Source: Candidatus Shapirobacteria bacterium
GTDB lineage: Bacteria > Patescibacteriota > Microgenomatia > UBA12405
Length of the DNA stretch: 26,493 bases
Direction: 5' to 3'
Assembly: GCA_026395315.1 (NCBI GenBank)
Contig: JAPLYY010000025.1
Coordinates: 1 to 26,493, forward strand
Positions within the stretch are counted from its first letter, which is position 1, and each line of letters opens with the position of its first letter. Shown here piece after piece: positions 1-6,423 of the stretch. Made by a program: the position numbers and the translations under genes. Below the pieces are notes generated by a model that ran no database searches, was not told the origin of the DNA, and saw only the letters and a list, made by a program, of their open reading frames with translations.

Positions 1-146
1 AAAATGACAAAGAAAATTATCAAAAATACGGTAGCGTTTAATTCGATAGTGTGATAAAAATTCTGGTTGTTCCTTTGATGTTTGAGATAGTCAACCAAGG
101 GTCGAAGACGAGAGGTGGCGATAGCAAGATTAATTGGTTGGGGCAT
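1..146 (-). CDS. PilO-like type IV pilus assembly protein, 5' part only
   Basis: This is the N-terminal 48 codons of a gene that runs off the left edge. It starts at the ATG at 146-144 and begins MPQPINLAIATSRLRPLVDY. The visible part has a short cytoplasmic segment followed by a hydrophobic stretch (about residues 38-48, TVFLIIFFVI) that begins a membrane helix. It overlaps the end of the upstream PilN-like gene by 17 nt, as in pilN-pilO pairs. In the family, PilO is a bitopic inner-membrane protein that dimerises with PilN to link the cytoplasmic platform to the fibre. The assignment rests on gene order and on this N-in, single-helix layout; no PilO domain is visible, so another membrane protein is possible. 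Confidence 0.5.
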   Translation of the reverse strand, partial: MPQPINLAIATSRLRPLVDYLKHQRNNQNFYHTIELNATVFLIIFFVI

Positions 147-699
147 TAACGAAGGAAATGGATAAACTAACTGTATATTTGGTATCTTTGGGTTTTTTTT
201 CAATTACTAGGACATCAACAGATTTAATTTTGGGGTTGACAATTAAGTTGGTCATAAAATCAATAATTGAAGATTCCTGAAAAGCGGTTAAGGAAAGGTC
301 GGCACTGATTTGCTGATTGTCATCGGATTTTAGAACAAGTGATTCAAAGGTAATATCTGGTGGGGTGCTGGCAACTAGGGTATCAATTTTGGACTGGTAC
401 TCTGGTTGACTGGCATAGATTTGCTTGATTAAATTAATTTTTTTTTGGAGAAGGTTAAAGTCGTTTTCAAAATTTTGAGTACTGTTAATAATGGCTGTTT
501 GCTGACGAATGACATCTGAAAGATCGGAATTTTTACGGTCAAGATAAAAACGGGATAAGAAAGCCCCGATAACTATCAACTCGGTAAAGACAATGACGAA
601 GCGACCGATAGAAGTAATCCAACGAATAACCCGGGCACCGGTGGTGTTACTATTAGCCTCATCAGGTAAAAGAGAAATCTCCTTTTTGGCAGGTGACAT
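130..699 (-). CDS. pilN: PilN-like type IV pilus assembly protein
   Basis: The protein has 189 aa. It starts with a short cytoplasmic tail holding the ISLLPDE motif (residues 8-14), which resembles the INLLP motif by which PilN docks to PilM. A single membrane helix follows (about 30-50, FVIVFTELIVIGAFL), then a coiled-coil-like stretch (about 55-95) and a small alpha/beta domain to the C-terminus, the classic PilN layout and size. PilN and PilO form a periplasmic-side scaffold of the type IV pilus machine. The gene is 14 nt downstream of murJ and overlaps the next gene by 17 nt, so it is probably cotranscribed with murJ from the promoter at 2355-2360. No PilM gene is seen upstream, where it normally sits; murJ takes that place. 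Confidence 0.75.
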   Translation of the reverse strand: MSPAKKEISLLPDEANSNTTGARVIRWITSIGRFVIVFTELIVIGAFLSRFYLDRKNSDLSDVIRQQTAIINSTQNFENDFNLLQKKINLIKQIYASQPEYQSKIDTLVASTPPDITFESLVLKSDDNQQISADLSLTAFQESSIIDFMTNLIVNPKIKSVDVLVIEKKPKDTKYTVSLSISFVNAPTN

Positions 700-713
700 A
701 CAATCAGTATATA

Positions 714-2348
714 TTAATTTGACGAAAGAAAGAACTGATTTTTGGAGATTAAATTGATTAGTTTCTTAAAGAAGCGGCGATATGATTGAATCTGTTCCAA
801 TTTGAACCTAAGGGAAATAAAAGCGTAGGCAATAAAGCCAACTGATGTAGAAACCATAAAGAGGAAAGCCAAATTGATAGTTTTGGAAGTATCAAGGACA
901 AATAAATCGAGAACCTTGAGACTGAGCCAGGTTACGATGCCCATGAATAAACTCGAAATAAAGATACGGATAGAATCATAAAGAGTTTTGTTCCAACCGG
1001 AACCATCAACTGACTTAATAAAAAAATAAAGCAAACCGAAACATTGGACCAGGTTCCCAAGAGAAACACTGAGAGCTAAACCATAAATACCTAAATCGGT
1101 GAAATTAATAAAGAAGTAGGCAGTACAAATATTTGCTATCAGAGAGATCGCGGAAATATAAAGTGGGGTTTTAGTGTTATGAAGGGCATAAAAAGCCCGG
1201 ATTAAAATTTGAATAATAGCCTGACAAGCAATGGCCGGAGTGAGAAAAGCCAGAGTTTTAGCAGTTTGGAGAGTGGCACTCCAAGGAAATTGTTTGGCGC
1301 CAAAGGCCAAGCGGACGATGGCTACCCGATGAATGAGAATAATAATGGTAATTGGTAGAGCTAAATAGAGACTTTGAAGAATAATTTTTCTGACGGTGTC
1401 ACGAAAAAGGTCCAGTTGATTGGTGGCAATGTTTTTAGAAAGCATGGGCAACGAAGCTTGACCGACGGTAGTGGCAAAAATCCGGGACGGTAGATACATT
1501 ACCTGAATGGCTAAGTTAAGTAGAGAAATCGAACCGGCAGTTAAAGTACTGGCAAAAAATAAAGTAACAGTGTTTTCGATTTCACCTAATCCCAGGGATA
1601 AACTACGAGGTACCATTAAACGGATAATTTCGCGGACACCGGATAATTTGGCATTAACTAAAGGGAAGTATTTAAAGCCGACCTTTTTAAGAGCGGGAAC
1701 CTGAATGAACAAATGAAGAAAAGCTCCAATGACAGCACCGTAAGTAACACCGTAAATGCCAAATCTGGGGGCAATTAGAAATATGGAAGCGATAATGGCC
1801 AAATTGTAAAGTAATGGTGAAAGAGAAGGTAACAGAAAAATTTGATTAACCTGCAAAATTCCGGTTAAAAAATTGCTGATGAGAAAAAATATTTGAGCAA
1901 AAAGTAAAATTCGGGTAAGTTGGGACATTAGGGTAAGTTGAGATGGAGAAAAGCCACCGGCAACCAGTGAAGAAAAGAAAGGGGCAAAAATAAAAACAAT
2001 TAAGGAAAGAACACCAAAAGCGAGAAGTAATAGGTTAATAACCGTGGAAGCAACCTGATAGGCCTGTTTTTTGTCTTTGTGAAGATAACTACTAAAAACG
2101 GGAATAAAAGAAGCCGATAGGGCACCAGTAACTAAAAGCTTAAAAATCAAATCAGGTAAACGAAAAGCGGCGTTGTAAGCGTCAAGATCAGTAACACAGC
2201 AGTTGAAAAAATGGGCGTAAAGAAATTTACTACGTAATAAGCCCAATATAGCAGAAAGTCCGAAAGTTATGGCCAATACCAATGATGCTGATAAAATACT
2301 ATGCTGGCGAAGATGGAATAAGGAATTTAACCAGCGGACAAGCTTCAT
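714..2348 (-). CDS. murJ: MurJ lipid II flippase
   Basis: The protein has 544 aa and is hydrophobic throughout, with about 14 predicted membrane helices, the size and topology of the MurJ/MviN family in the MOP exporter superfamily. Family features include the N-terminal helix followed by an SAILGLLRSKFLYAHF-type segment, the DAYNAAFRLPDLIFKLLVTGALSASFIPVF stretch (about 60-90; Asp, Pro and Gly-Ala-Leu-Ser-Ala conserved), and a central VMYLPSRIFATTVGQASLPMLSK-like region. MurJ moves lipid-linked peptidoglycan precursor across the inner membrane, so this cell makes a murein wall. It is the first gene of a murJ-pilN-pilO unit and is divergent from rpsT, with 53 nt between the start codons. A perfect TATAAT lies 6 nt before the ATG, predicting a leaderless mRNA. 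Confidence 0.93.
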   Translation of the reverse strand: MKLVRWLNSLFHLRQHSILSASLVLAITFGLSAILGLLRSKFLYAHFFNCCVTDLDAYNAAFRLPDLIFKLLVTGALSASFIPVFSSYLHKDKKQAYQVASTVINLLLLAFGVLSLIVFIFAPFFSSLVAGGFSPSQLTLMSQLTRILLFAQIFFLISNFLTGILQVNQIFLLPSLSPLLYNLAIIASIFLIAPRFGIYGVTYGAVIGAFLHLFIQVPALKKVGFKYFPLVNAKLSGVREIIRLMVPRSLSLGLGEIENTVTLFFASTLTAGSISLLNLAIQVMYLPSRIFATTVGQASLPMLSKNIATNQLDLFRDTVRKIILQSLYLALPITIIILIHRVAIVRLAFGAKQFPWSATLQTAKTLAFLTPAIACQAIIQILIRAFYALHNTKTPLYISAISLIANICTAYFFINFTDLGIYGLALSVSLGNLVQCFGLLYFFIKSVDGSGWNKTLYDSIRIFISSLFMGIVTWLSLKVLDLFVLDTSKTINLAFLFMVSTSVGFIAYAFISLRFKLEQIQSYRRFFKKLINLISKNQFFLSSN

Positions 2349-2354
2349 TGGCTT

Positions 2355-2360
2355 ATTATA
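2355..2360 (-). promoter_or_regulatory. -10 element of murJ, leaderless arrangement
   Basis: A perfect TATAAT on the minus strand ends 6 nt before the murJ ATG at 2348. A transcript starting about 7 nt after the hexamer would begin at or next to the start codon. No convincing -35 hexamer is visible at 16-18 nt spacing. Confidence 0.6.
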
Positions 2361-2365
2361 AATGC

Positions 2366-2394
2366 TTGTATTTAAAAAGTGGTTAAGATAGAAT
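2366..2394 (+). promoter_or_regulatory. Sigma-70-type promoter of rpsT, leaderless arrangement
   Basis: TTGTAT (2366-2371), a 17-nt spacer and TAGAAT (2389-2394) make a good housekeeping promoter. The -10 hexamer ends 7 nt before the rpsT ATG at 2402, leaving no room for a Shine-Dalgarno leader. It is interleaved with the murJ promoter on the other strand. Confidence 0.65.
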
Positions 2395-2401
2395 ATCTGT
2401 C

Positions 2402-2710
2402 ATGCCTATCGGTAGATCAGCCAGAAAATCACTCCGTAAATCAGAGCGAAATCAAAAAAGTAATTTGTCTTTTAAAAATAAATTAAAAGAAACGATTAAA
2501 AGTTTCTTGAAAAAACCAACAGAAAAAGCTCTGGTGGAGGCTCAATCGATTTTGGATAAATCAATTGCTAAAAACATTTGGCACAAAAATAAGGTTGCCA
2601 GAATAAAATCGGAATTGGCAAAAAAGGTTGGTAAAGAGGTCAAGACGGTGGTAAAGGTCAAAAAAGCAGCAATCAAGAAAGTGGTCCGTAAAACTAACAA
2701 AAAGATATAA
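2402..2710 (+). CDS. rpsT: 30S ribosomal protein S20
   Basis: The protein has 102 aa and the S20 pattern: a basic start with SARKSLRKSERNQKSN (residues 6-21), a helix with NKLKETIKSFLK, then LDKSIAKNIWHKNKVARIKSELAKK (about 51-75), matching the family block that ends in HKNKAAR-KSRLAKK. S20 binds 16S rRNA at the bottom of the small subunit. The protein is about 15 residues longer than the bacterial norm because of a C-terminal Lys/Val-rich tail (KVKKAAIKKVVRKTNKKI). The start is fixed by the promoter at 2366-2394. It is followed at 9 nt by a -10 element for metG, so metG may be expressed both by read-through and on its own. Confidence 0.92.
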   Translation: MPIGRSARKSLRKSERNQKSNLSFKNKLKETIKSFLKKPTEKALVEAQSILDKSIAKNIWHKNKVARIKSELAKKVGKEVKTVVKVKKAAIKKVVRKTNKKI

Positions 2711-2715
2711 GGGCA

Positions 2716-2721
2716 TATAAT
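2716..2721 (+). promoter_or_regulatory. -10 element of metG, leaderless arrangement
   Basis: A perfect TATAAT ends exactly 7 nt before the ATG at 2729. The upstream in-frame ATG at 2720 overlaps this hexamer, so it is unlikely to be used from this promoter. No clear -35 hexamer is visible; the upstream area is the end of rpsT. Confidence 0.5.
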
Positions 2722-2728
2722 GGTAGTT

Positions 2729-4141
2729 ATGAAAAAGTTTTACATTACTACCCCAATTTATTACATCAACACCGAACCGAGTATTGGGTCAGCATGTACT
2801 ACTGTCGCCGCCGATGTCTTAGCCAGACTACACCGACAACTAGGAGAGGAAGTATTTTATTTAACCGGGACTGATGAACATGGAGAAAAAGTAGCCGAAA
2901 CGGCCGAACAAGCGGGATTATCTCCGATTGAATTTTGCAATCAAATAGCACCAAAATTCGAAGAAGCCTGGAAATTATTAAACATTAGTCACGATTTTTT
3001 TATCCGGACGACTGACCCAAGACATGAAAAGGTGGTTGGGGAAGTACTGCAAAAAATTTATGACGTGGGTGACGTTTATAAAGACAAATATGAAGGTTGG
3101 TATTGCATCGGTTGCGAGGAATTTAAAACCGATAAAGAATTGGTTGAGGGCCATTGTCCACTGCATCCGCCGAAAAAAACGGTTTTAAAATCGGAAGAAA
3201 ATTGGTTTTTTAAATTGTCAAAATATATTCCCCAAATTATAGAATTGATTGAAAATCCAGAAAAAAATTATATTTTTCCGGAGAGTAAAAGGCTAGAAAT
3301 TTTGGCTAAATTAAAGGCCGGGGTCAACGATATTTCGATTTCACGAGAAAAAGTAAAGTGGGGAATTCCGGTGCCGTGGGATAAAGAACATACGATATAT
3401 GTGTGGATTGATGCGCTGATTAATTACTACAGTGCGACTGTGTTTTTGGAAAATAAAGCTGATTTTTGGCCGGCAGATTTACATTTACTAGGAAAAGAAA
3501 TTTTGTGGTTTCATACAGTTGTCTGGCAAGCAATGTTGATGTCGGCCAATTTGCCTTTACCTAAAAAGACCTATATCCATGATTTTTATACTATCGACGG
3601 GCAAAAAATGTCCAAATCACTGGGGAATACTATTCCACCGAAAGAAATGGTGGATTTGTTTGGGGTTGACGGGTCTAGATATTTAATTGCCCGATCATTT
3701 CCCAATAACGGCGATGTAGATGTTGATATAGTCAAATTTAAGGAAAAATATAATGCTGATTTGGCTAATAATTTGGGAAATTTAGTGAGCAGAGTGTGTA
3801 AACTCGGAATTGGATTACCAATTCCCAATCCCTCTAAATCTCCCTTTGACAAGGGAGACTTTACAAATTTAATTGACAATTTAAAATTTGATGAGGCAAT
3901 AAGTTGGGTGTTTGATAATTTTATCGATAAATCAAATAATCGACTCAACGAAGTGGCACCGTTGAAATTAGAAGCCAATGATCCGAAAAGAATTGAGGTA
4001 TTAACTGAATGTACCCAAAATTTGCGACAGGCAGCGTTTTATTTGCAATCAGTAATGCCGACTATTTCACAAAAAATATTAGATTTATTGGACGGAGAGA
4101 TTAAACCATTGGAAAGTGGGTTGTTTCCGAGAATTGTATGA
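2729..4141 (+). CDS. metG: Methionyl-tRNA synthetase, with an altered HIGH motif and an in-frame repeat insertion
   Basis: Charges tRNA-Met. From the ATG at 2729 (MKKFYITTPIYY, the usual family N-terminus) the protein has 470 aa. This is a short form without the C-terminal EMAP/Trbp111-like tRNA-binding domain. Visible parts are the Rossmann start with FYITTPIYYINTEPSIGSA; a one-knuckle zinc site (Cys126, Cys129, Cys143, His146); the WIDALINYYSA segment; KMSKS at 293-297 (GQKMSKSLGN); and the helical anticodon domain. Two things are odd. The class I HIGH signature reads SIGS (18-21): the second His to Ser change is familiar in some bacteria, but the first is unusual. Residues 367-378 (NPSKSPFDKGDF) are encoded by a palindromic repeat that recurs in tatD. 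The stop overlaps the tatD start (ATGA). Confidence 0.93.
   Translation: MKKFYITTPIYYINTEPSIGSACTTVAADVLARLHRQLGEEVFYLTGTDEHGEKVAETAEQAGLSPIEFCNQIAPKFEEAWKLLNISHDFFIRTTDPRHEKVVGEVLQKIYDVGDVYKDKYEGWYCIGCEEFKTDKELVEGHCPLHPPKKTVLKSEENWFFKLSKYIPQIIELIENPEKNYIFPESKRLEILAKLKAGVNDISISREKVKWGIPVPWDKEHTIYVWIDALINYYSATVFLENKADFWPADLHLLGKEILWFHTVVWQAMLMSANLPLPKKTYIHDFYTIDGQKMSKSLGNTIPPKEMVDLFGVDGSRYLIARSFPNNGDVDVDIVKFKEKYNADLANNLGNLVSRVCKLGIGLPIPNPSKSPFDKGDFTNLIDNLKFDEAISWVFDNFIDKSNNRLNEVAPLKLEANDPKRIEVLTECTQNLRQAAFYLQSVMPTISQKILDLLDGEIKPLESGLFPRIV
3826..3863 (+). repeat. In-frame palindromic repeat, copy A (in metG)
   Basis: This 38-nt element is identical to 4452-4489 except at one base. Its core is CTCCCTT-TGAC-AAGGGAG (stem 3840-3846 with 3851-3857, loop TGAC). 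It is read in the frame that gives NPSKSPFDKGDF, within the anticodon-binding region of MetRS, and causes no frameshift. The single difference in copy B turns an A-T stem pair into G-T, so the hairpin is kept. Confidence 0.85.
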
Positions 4142-4935
4142 TTGATACCCACGCCCATTTAAACCCTTCCCCAACCCTTCCCTTGACAGGGCAGGGAGAA
4201 AACTTCAGAATTGCCGGATTAAAGGCAGTAATTTTGTCGGCGGGAAATCTGAAGGATGCTAAAGAAAACTTGGTATTGGCTAAAACCAATTCGATTTTTT
4301 ATCCGGCAGCAGGGATACATCCACAAGAAACCCCCCTTGATCCCCCCTTGAAGAATGGGGGCAATACAATTGATATGCTGATAAACGAGTTAGATAAAAT
4401 GGTGGAAGAAAACGACAATATTGTAGCAGTGGGGGAATGCGGTTTGGAACTCAATCCCTCTAAATCTCCCTTTGACAGGGGAGACTTTAAAAAACAAGAG
4501 ATATTGTTTAGAGGACAGATTGCAGTGGCAATAAAACATAAAAAACCACTGATCGTCCATAGTCGAAAAGCGTCGGATGAAACTTTGGCAATTTTAGGAA
4601 GTTATAATAATTTACGGGGGGTAATTCATTGTTATACCGGTGGTAAAAAGCGAATTCAAAAAGTACTCGATTTACCGGGTGAATGGTATTTTGGAATTGA
4701 TGGTAATTTGACTTATGAAGACGGACTAGTGGAAGTGGTAAATAATATACCTAAAGACAGGTTATTATTGGAAACAGACTGCCCGGCGTTGACGCCGATC
4801 CCTCACCGGGGTGAAACTAATCGGCCGGAGTACGTCAAGTTTGTTTATGAAAAAGTGGCCGAGATTTGGGGAGTGAGTTTAAAAGAAACGGAAAAAATAA
4901 TTGACGGGAATGCAATGAAATTGTTTAAGATTTAG
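4138..4935 (+). CDS. tatD: TatD family metal-dependent deoxyribonuclease with three repeat-derived loops
   Basis: The protein has 265 aa, a TIM-barrel hydrolase of the TatD/YcfH type (3'-5' exonuclease on DNA, proposed repair role). The metal ligands are all present: His5 and His7 (DTHAHL), Glu100 (GECGLE), His141 (VHSRKA), His164 (HCYTG) and Asp214 (ETDCPALTP). The PHRGETNRPEYV block near 222-233 is also typical. Three loops are encoded by palindromic repeats: residues 9-21 (NPSPTLPLTGQGE), 65-76 (TPLDPPLKNGGN) and 106-117 (NPSKSPFDRGDF). All sit in loops after a barrel strand, where the family is variable, so activity may be kept. The start ATG overlaps the metG stop by 4 nt, implying translational coupling. 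The gene ends 4 nt before the left REP-like hairpin of the transposase unit. Confidence 0.9.
   Translation: MIDTHAHLNPSPTLPLTGQGENFRIAGLKAVILSAGNLKDAKENLVLAKTNSIFYPAAGIHPQETPLDPPLKNGGNTIDMLINELDKMVEENDNIVAVGECGLELNPSKSPFDRGDFKKQEILFRGQIAVAIKHKKPLIVHSRKASDETLAILGSYNNLRGVIHCYTGGKKRIQKVLDLPGEWYFGIDGNLTYEDGLVEVVNNIPKDRLLLETDCPALTPIPHRGETNRPEYVKFVYEKVAEIWGVSLKETEKIIDGNAMKLFKI
4163..4200 (+). repeat. In-frame palindromic repeat, copy C (in tatD)
   Basis: CCCTTCCC occurs twice as a direct repeat (starting 4164 and 4175). The second copy forms a hairpin: CCCTTCCCT (4175-4183), loop TGAC (4184-4187), AGGGCAGGG (4188-4196), with one mismatch. It encodes NPSPTLPLTGQGE just after the DTHAHL metal motif. 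It shares the TTGAC loop and the arm-arm-loop-arm layout of copies A and B. Confidence 0.65.
4331..4362 (+). repeat. In-frame palindromic repeat, copy D (in tatD)
   Basis: CCCCCCTTGA is present twice in tandem (4331-4340 and 4342-4351). The second copy pairs with AATGGGGG (4354-4361) around a GAAG loop, with one mismatch. It encodes TPLDPPLKNGG after the AGIHPQE motif. The layout is like copies A to C, but the arm sequence differs. Confidence 0.6.
4452..4489 (+). repeat. In-frame palindromic repeat, copy B (in tatD)
   Basis: Thirty-seven of 38 bases match copy A in metG, and the same reading frame is used, giving NPSKSPFDRGDF after the GECGLEL metal motif. The sole change (A to G in the 3' arm) keeps the stem through a G-T pair. 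Confidence 0.85.
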
Positions 4936-4939
4936 GTTT

Positions 4940-4970
4940 GGGCTCGGGCGAGCCGAGCCCCTACTTTACG
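4940..4970 (-). repeat. REP-like element, left flank of the transposase gene
   Basis: Read on the minus strand it is GTAAAGTAG (4969-4961) followed by stem GGGCTCGG, loop CTCGC and stem CCGAGCCC (4960-4940). A GTAG tetranucleotide 5' of a hairpin is the known recognition layout of REP-associated tyrosine transposases. It mirrors the right element at 5442-5471, with three compensated stem changes. Confidence 0.8.
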
Positions 4971-4982
4971 ATAAAATAAATT

Positions 4983-5450
4983 GTGTTAAATAGCAGACAT
5001 ACTATCAGGAGACAGCTTGTTGATTATAGTAAACCAAATTATTTCTTCGTAACTATTTGTACCTTTAAATATGGCTATTATTTTGAAAAGTATCCCGAAC
5101 TAAAAGAAATTATTAACAATAACTTGTTGGAGTTAGATAAATATTTTTCAAACGTTGAAATTAAAAAATTTGTGGTTATGCCAAATCACATTCACTTGAT
5201 TTTGGTAATAAAATATTTTGTTGAAGGCGTAACTTTAGGTAAAGTAATTGCGATATTAAAATCAAAAACGGTTATCGACTGGTTAAAAGTAATCGAGAAA
5301 AATAAATTGAATTCAATTGCGGCAATCTGGCAGAGGAATTATCATGAACATATTATTAGAGATAAAAATGAACAGCTGAAATATTCGAGATATATTGAGA
5401 GTAATCCGAATAACTGGCTAAACGATTCGTACCATGTTTCGGTAAAGTAG
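4983..5450 (+). CDS. REP-associated tyrosine transposase (Y1/HUH, TnpA-REP type)
   Basis: The protein has 155 aa. A single-domain Y1 transposase cleaves and joins single-stranded DNA at REP hairpins through a 5'-phosphotyrosine. Visible signatures are NYFFVTICTF near the N-terminus (19-28), the HUH metal motif in MPNHIHLIL (His69 and His71), and the C-terminal IWQRNYHEHIIRD block with candidate nucleophile Tyr120, followed by YIESNPNNW (137-145), a hallmark of the family. The start is GTG at 4983, which begins right after the left REP element; a TAAAAT at 4972-4977 could be its -10. The last two codons and stop (GTA AAG TAG) are the head of the right REP element. The gene appears intact, so the unit may be active or recently so. 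Confidence 0.88.
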   Translation: MLNSRHTIRRQLVDYSKPNYFFVTICTFKYGYYFEKYPELKEIINNNLLELDKYFSNVEIKKFVVMPNHIHLILVIKYFVEGVTLGKVIAILKSKTVIDWLKVIEKNKLNSIAAIWQRNYHEHIIRDKNEQLKYSRYIESNPNNWLNDSYHVSVK

Positions 5451-5471
5451 GGGTTTAGCTTGCCTAAACCC
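5442..5471 (+). repeat. REP-like element, right flank of the transposase gene
   Basis: GTAAAGTAG (5442-5450) leads into stem GGGTTTAG (5451-5458), loop CTTGC (5459-5463) and stem CTAAACCC (5464-5471). The GTAG head contains the transposase stop codon, and the last base of the hairpin is part of the stop codon of the convergent gene. There is no T-tract, so it is a weak terminator candidate at best. Confidence 0.82.
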
Positions 5472-5713
5472 TATTTAACAAAATCTCCTACAATATTCTC
5501 CAATTCTTTTTGGGATGGATACTTATCAATCAAAGCCACTTCACCGTCGATTAGCAAAACCGTGTTTCCTTGGTAACCCATGGCATAAACCCGAGTCATA
5601 TCATGGGAATATTCGGGATCATTATCGATTTGAAGTTTTTGACAAACAGCCTGAAGATCGGTAAATAATTTTTTGCCTGGTGGCAGACCGCGGTCGTAAA
5701 GTTGAATTCTCAT
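5471..5713 (-). CDS. Thioredoxin-like small protein lacking the active-site cysteines
   Basis: The protein has 80 aa and resembles the small single-domain thioredoxin-like family (TM0996/MTH895 type). It has a first strand MRIQLYD, then GLPPGKKLFTDLQAVCQKL where the family has GCPPCKKL and helix 1, then VLLIDGEVALIDKYPSQKELENIV where the family has a strand, a turn with DG, and a final helix. The CxxC cysteines are Leu10 and Gly13 here, and the cis-Pro position appears to be Thr51. If the fold is right, this protein cannot do disulfide exchange. The lone Cys24 is not at an active-site position. It is the last gene of map-folD-this, overlapping folD by 4 nt, so expression is coupled. The assignment is by pattern only, and function is unknown. 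Confidence 0.55.
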   Translation of the reverse strand: MRIQLYDRGLPPGKKLFTDLQAVCQKLQIDNDPEYSHDMTRVYAMGYQGNTVLLIDGEVALIDKYPSQKELENIVGDFVK

Positions 5714-6423
5714 ACCAATGACAGATTATACAACAACGAGGCGATGGTCATGGGACCGACGCCGCCAAAGGTGGGAGTGATATAGCTACATTTGGGGCTA
5801 ACATGTTCAAAATCGACGTCACCATTGGCAACATCGATAACAACGGCGCCGTCTTTGACCATGTCAGCAGTAATAATATTTTTGGTACCGGTGGCAGAAA
5901 TTAACAGATCAGCGGTTTGAGTGATAGCAGAGAGATCTTTTGTTTGATCGTTACAAAGAATGGCGGAAATAAAATGTTCTTTTAAAGGTTTGCCAATAAG
6001 ATCGGAATCGTTGATAATAACTATTTTTTTATTAGCGAAATCGAGGTGGTAGTTTTCTAATAATTTGATAATGCCGATAACTACGGCGGGTTTAAAAGAC
6101 GAATCGGGATTGAGACCATCAACATCTTTTTGGGGTGAAATTAACTTTAATAATTCTTTATTTTTTATCGGTAGTTGAATAAAAAAGCCGCTAACAGAGG
6201 GGTCGGTGTTTAATTGATTGATTAAAAAGGGAAGAGTTGAGTCATCTAACAAGTGATGAAGAGTAAATTTAACGCCGACTTCAAGGCATTTTTTTTCTTT
6301 TAAAGAAACATATTTTAATGATGAAGGATCATCGCCAACGAGGATGACATGTAAAGAGGTATTTGAAAAAGTTAAAGAATTTAAAATTTGTTGAGATAGA
6401 GTTTTGCCATCTAATAAAATCAT
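5710..6423 (-). CDS. folD: FolD, methylene-tetrahydrofolate dehydrogenase/cyclohydrolase (short form)
   Basis: Converts 5,10-methylene-THF to 10-formyl-THF in two steps. The start ATG at 6423 gives MILLDGKTLSQQIL, the family N-terminus, and overlaps the map stop (ATGA). The protein has 237 aa, about 45 shorter than usual. Catalytic features remain: YVSLKEKK (Tyr and Lys of the YxxxK pair, about residues 38-42), QLPI, PQKDVDGLNP with the key Asp, ISATG, and the GGVGPMTIASLLYN C-terminal block. The usual PCTP..G segment reads PAVVIG, and the nucleotide-binding GRSxxVGxP reads NDSDLIGKP, so cofactor preference or activity may differ. Downstream of map, it would feed formyl groups for initiator Met-tRNA, whose Met is later removed by Map. 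Confidence 0.88.
   Translation of the reverse strand: MILLDGKTLSQQILNSLTFSNTSLHVILVGDDPSSLKYVSLKEKKCLEVGVKFTLHHLLDDSTLPFLINQLNTDPSVSGFFIQLPIKNKELLKLISPQKDVDGLNPDSSFKPAVVIGIIKLLENYHLDFANKKIVIINDSDLIGKPLKEHFISAILCNDQTKDLSAITQTADLLISATGTKNIITADMVKDGAVVIDVANGDVDFEHVSPKCSYITPTFGGVGPMTIASLLYNLSLV

Noticed and set aside
4940..4960. Hairpin after tatD as an intrinsic terminator
   Set aside because: The stem is GC-rich, but no T-run follows on either strand. Its pairing with the mirror element after the transposase explains it better as a REP.
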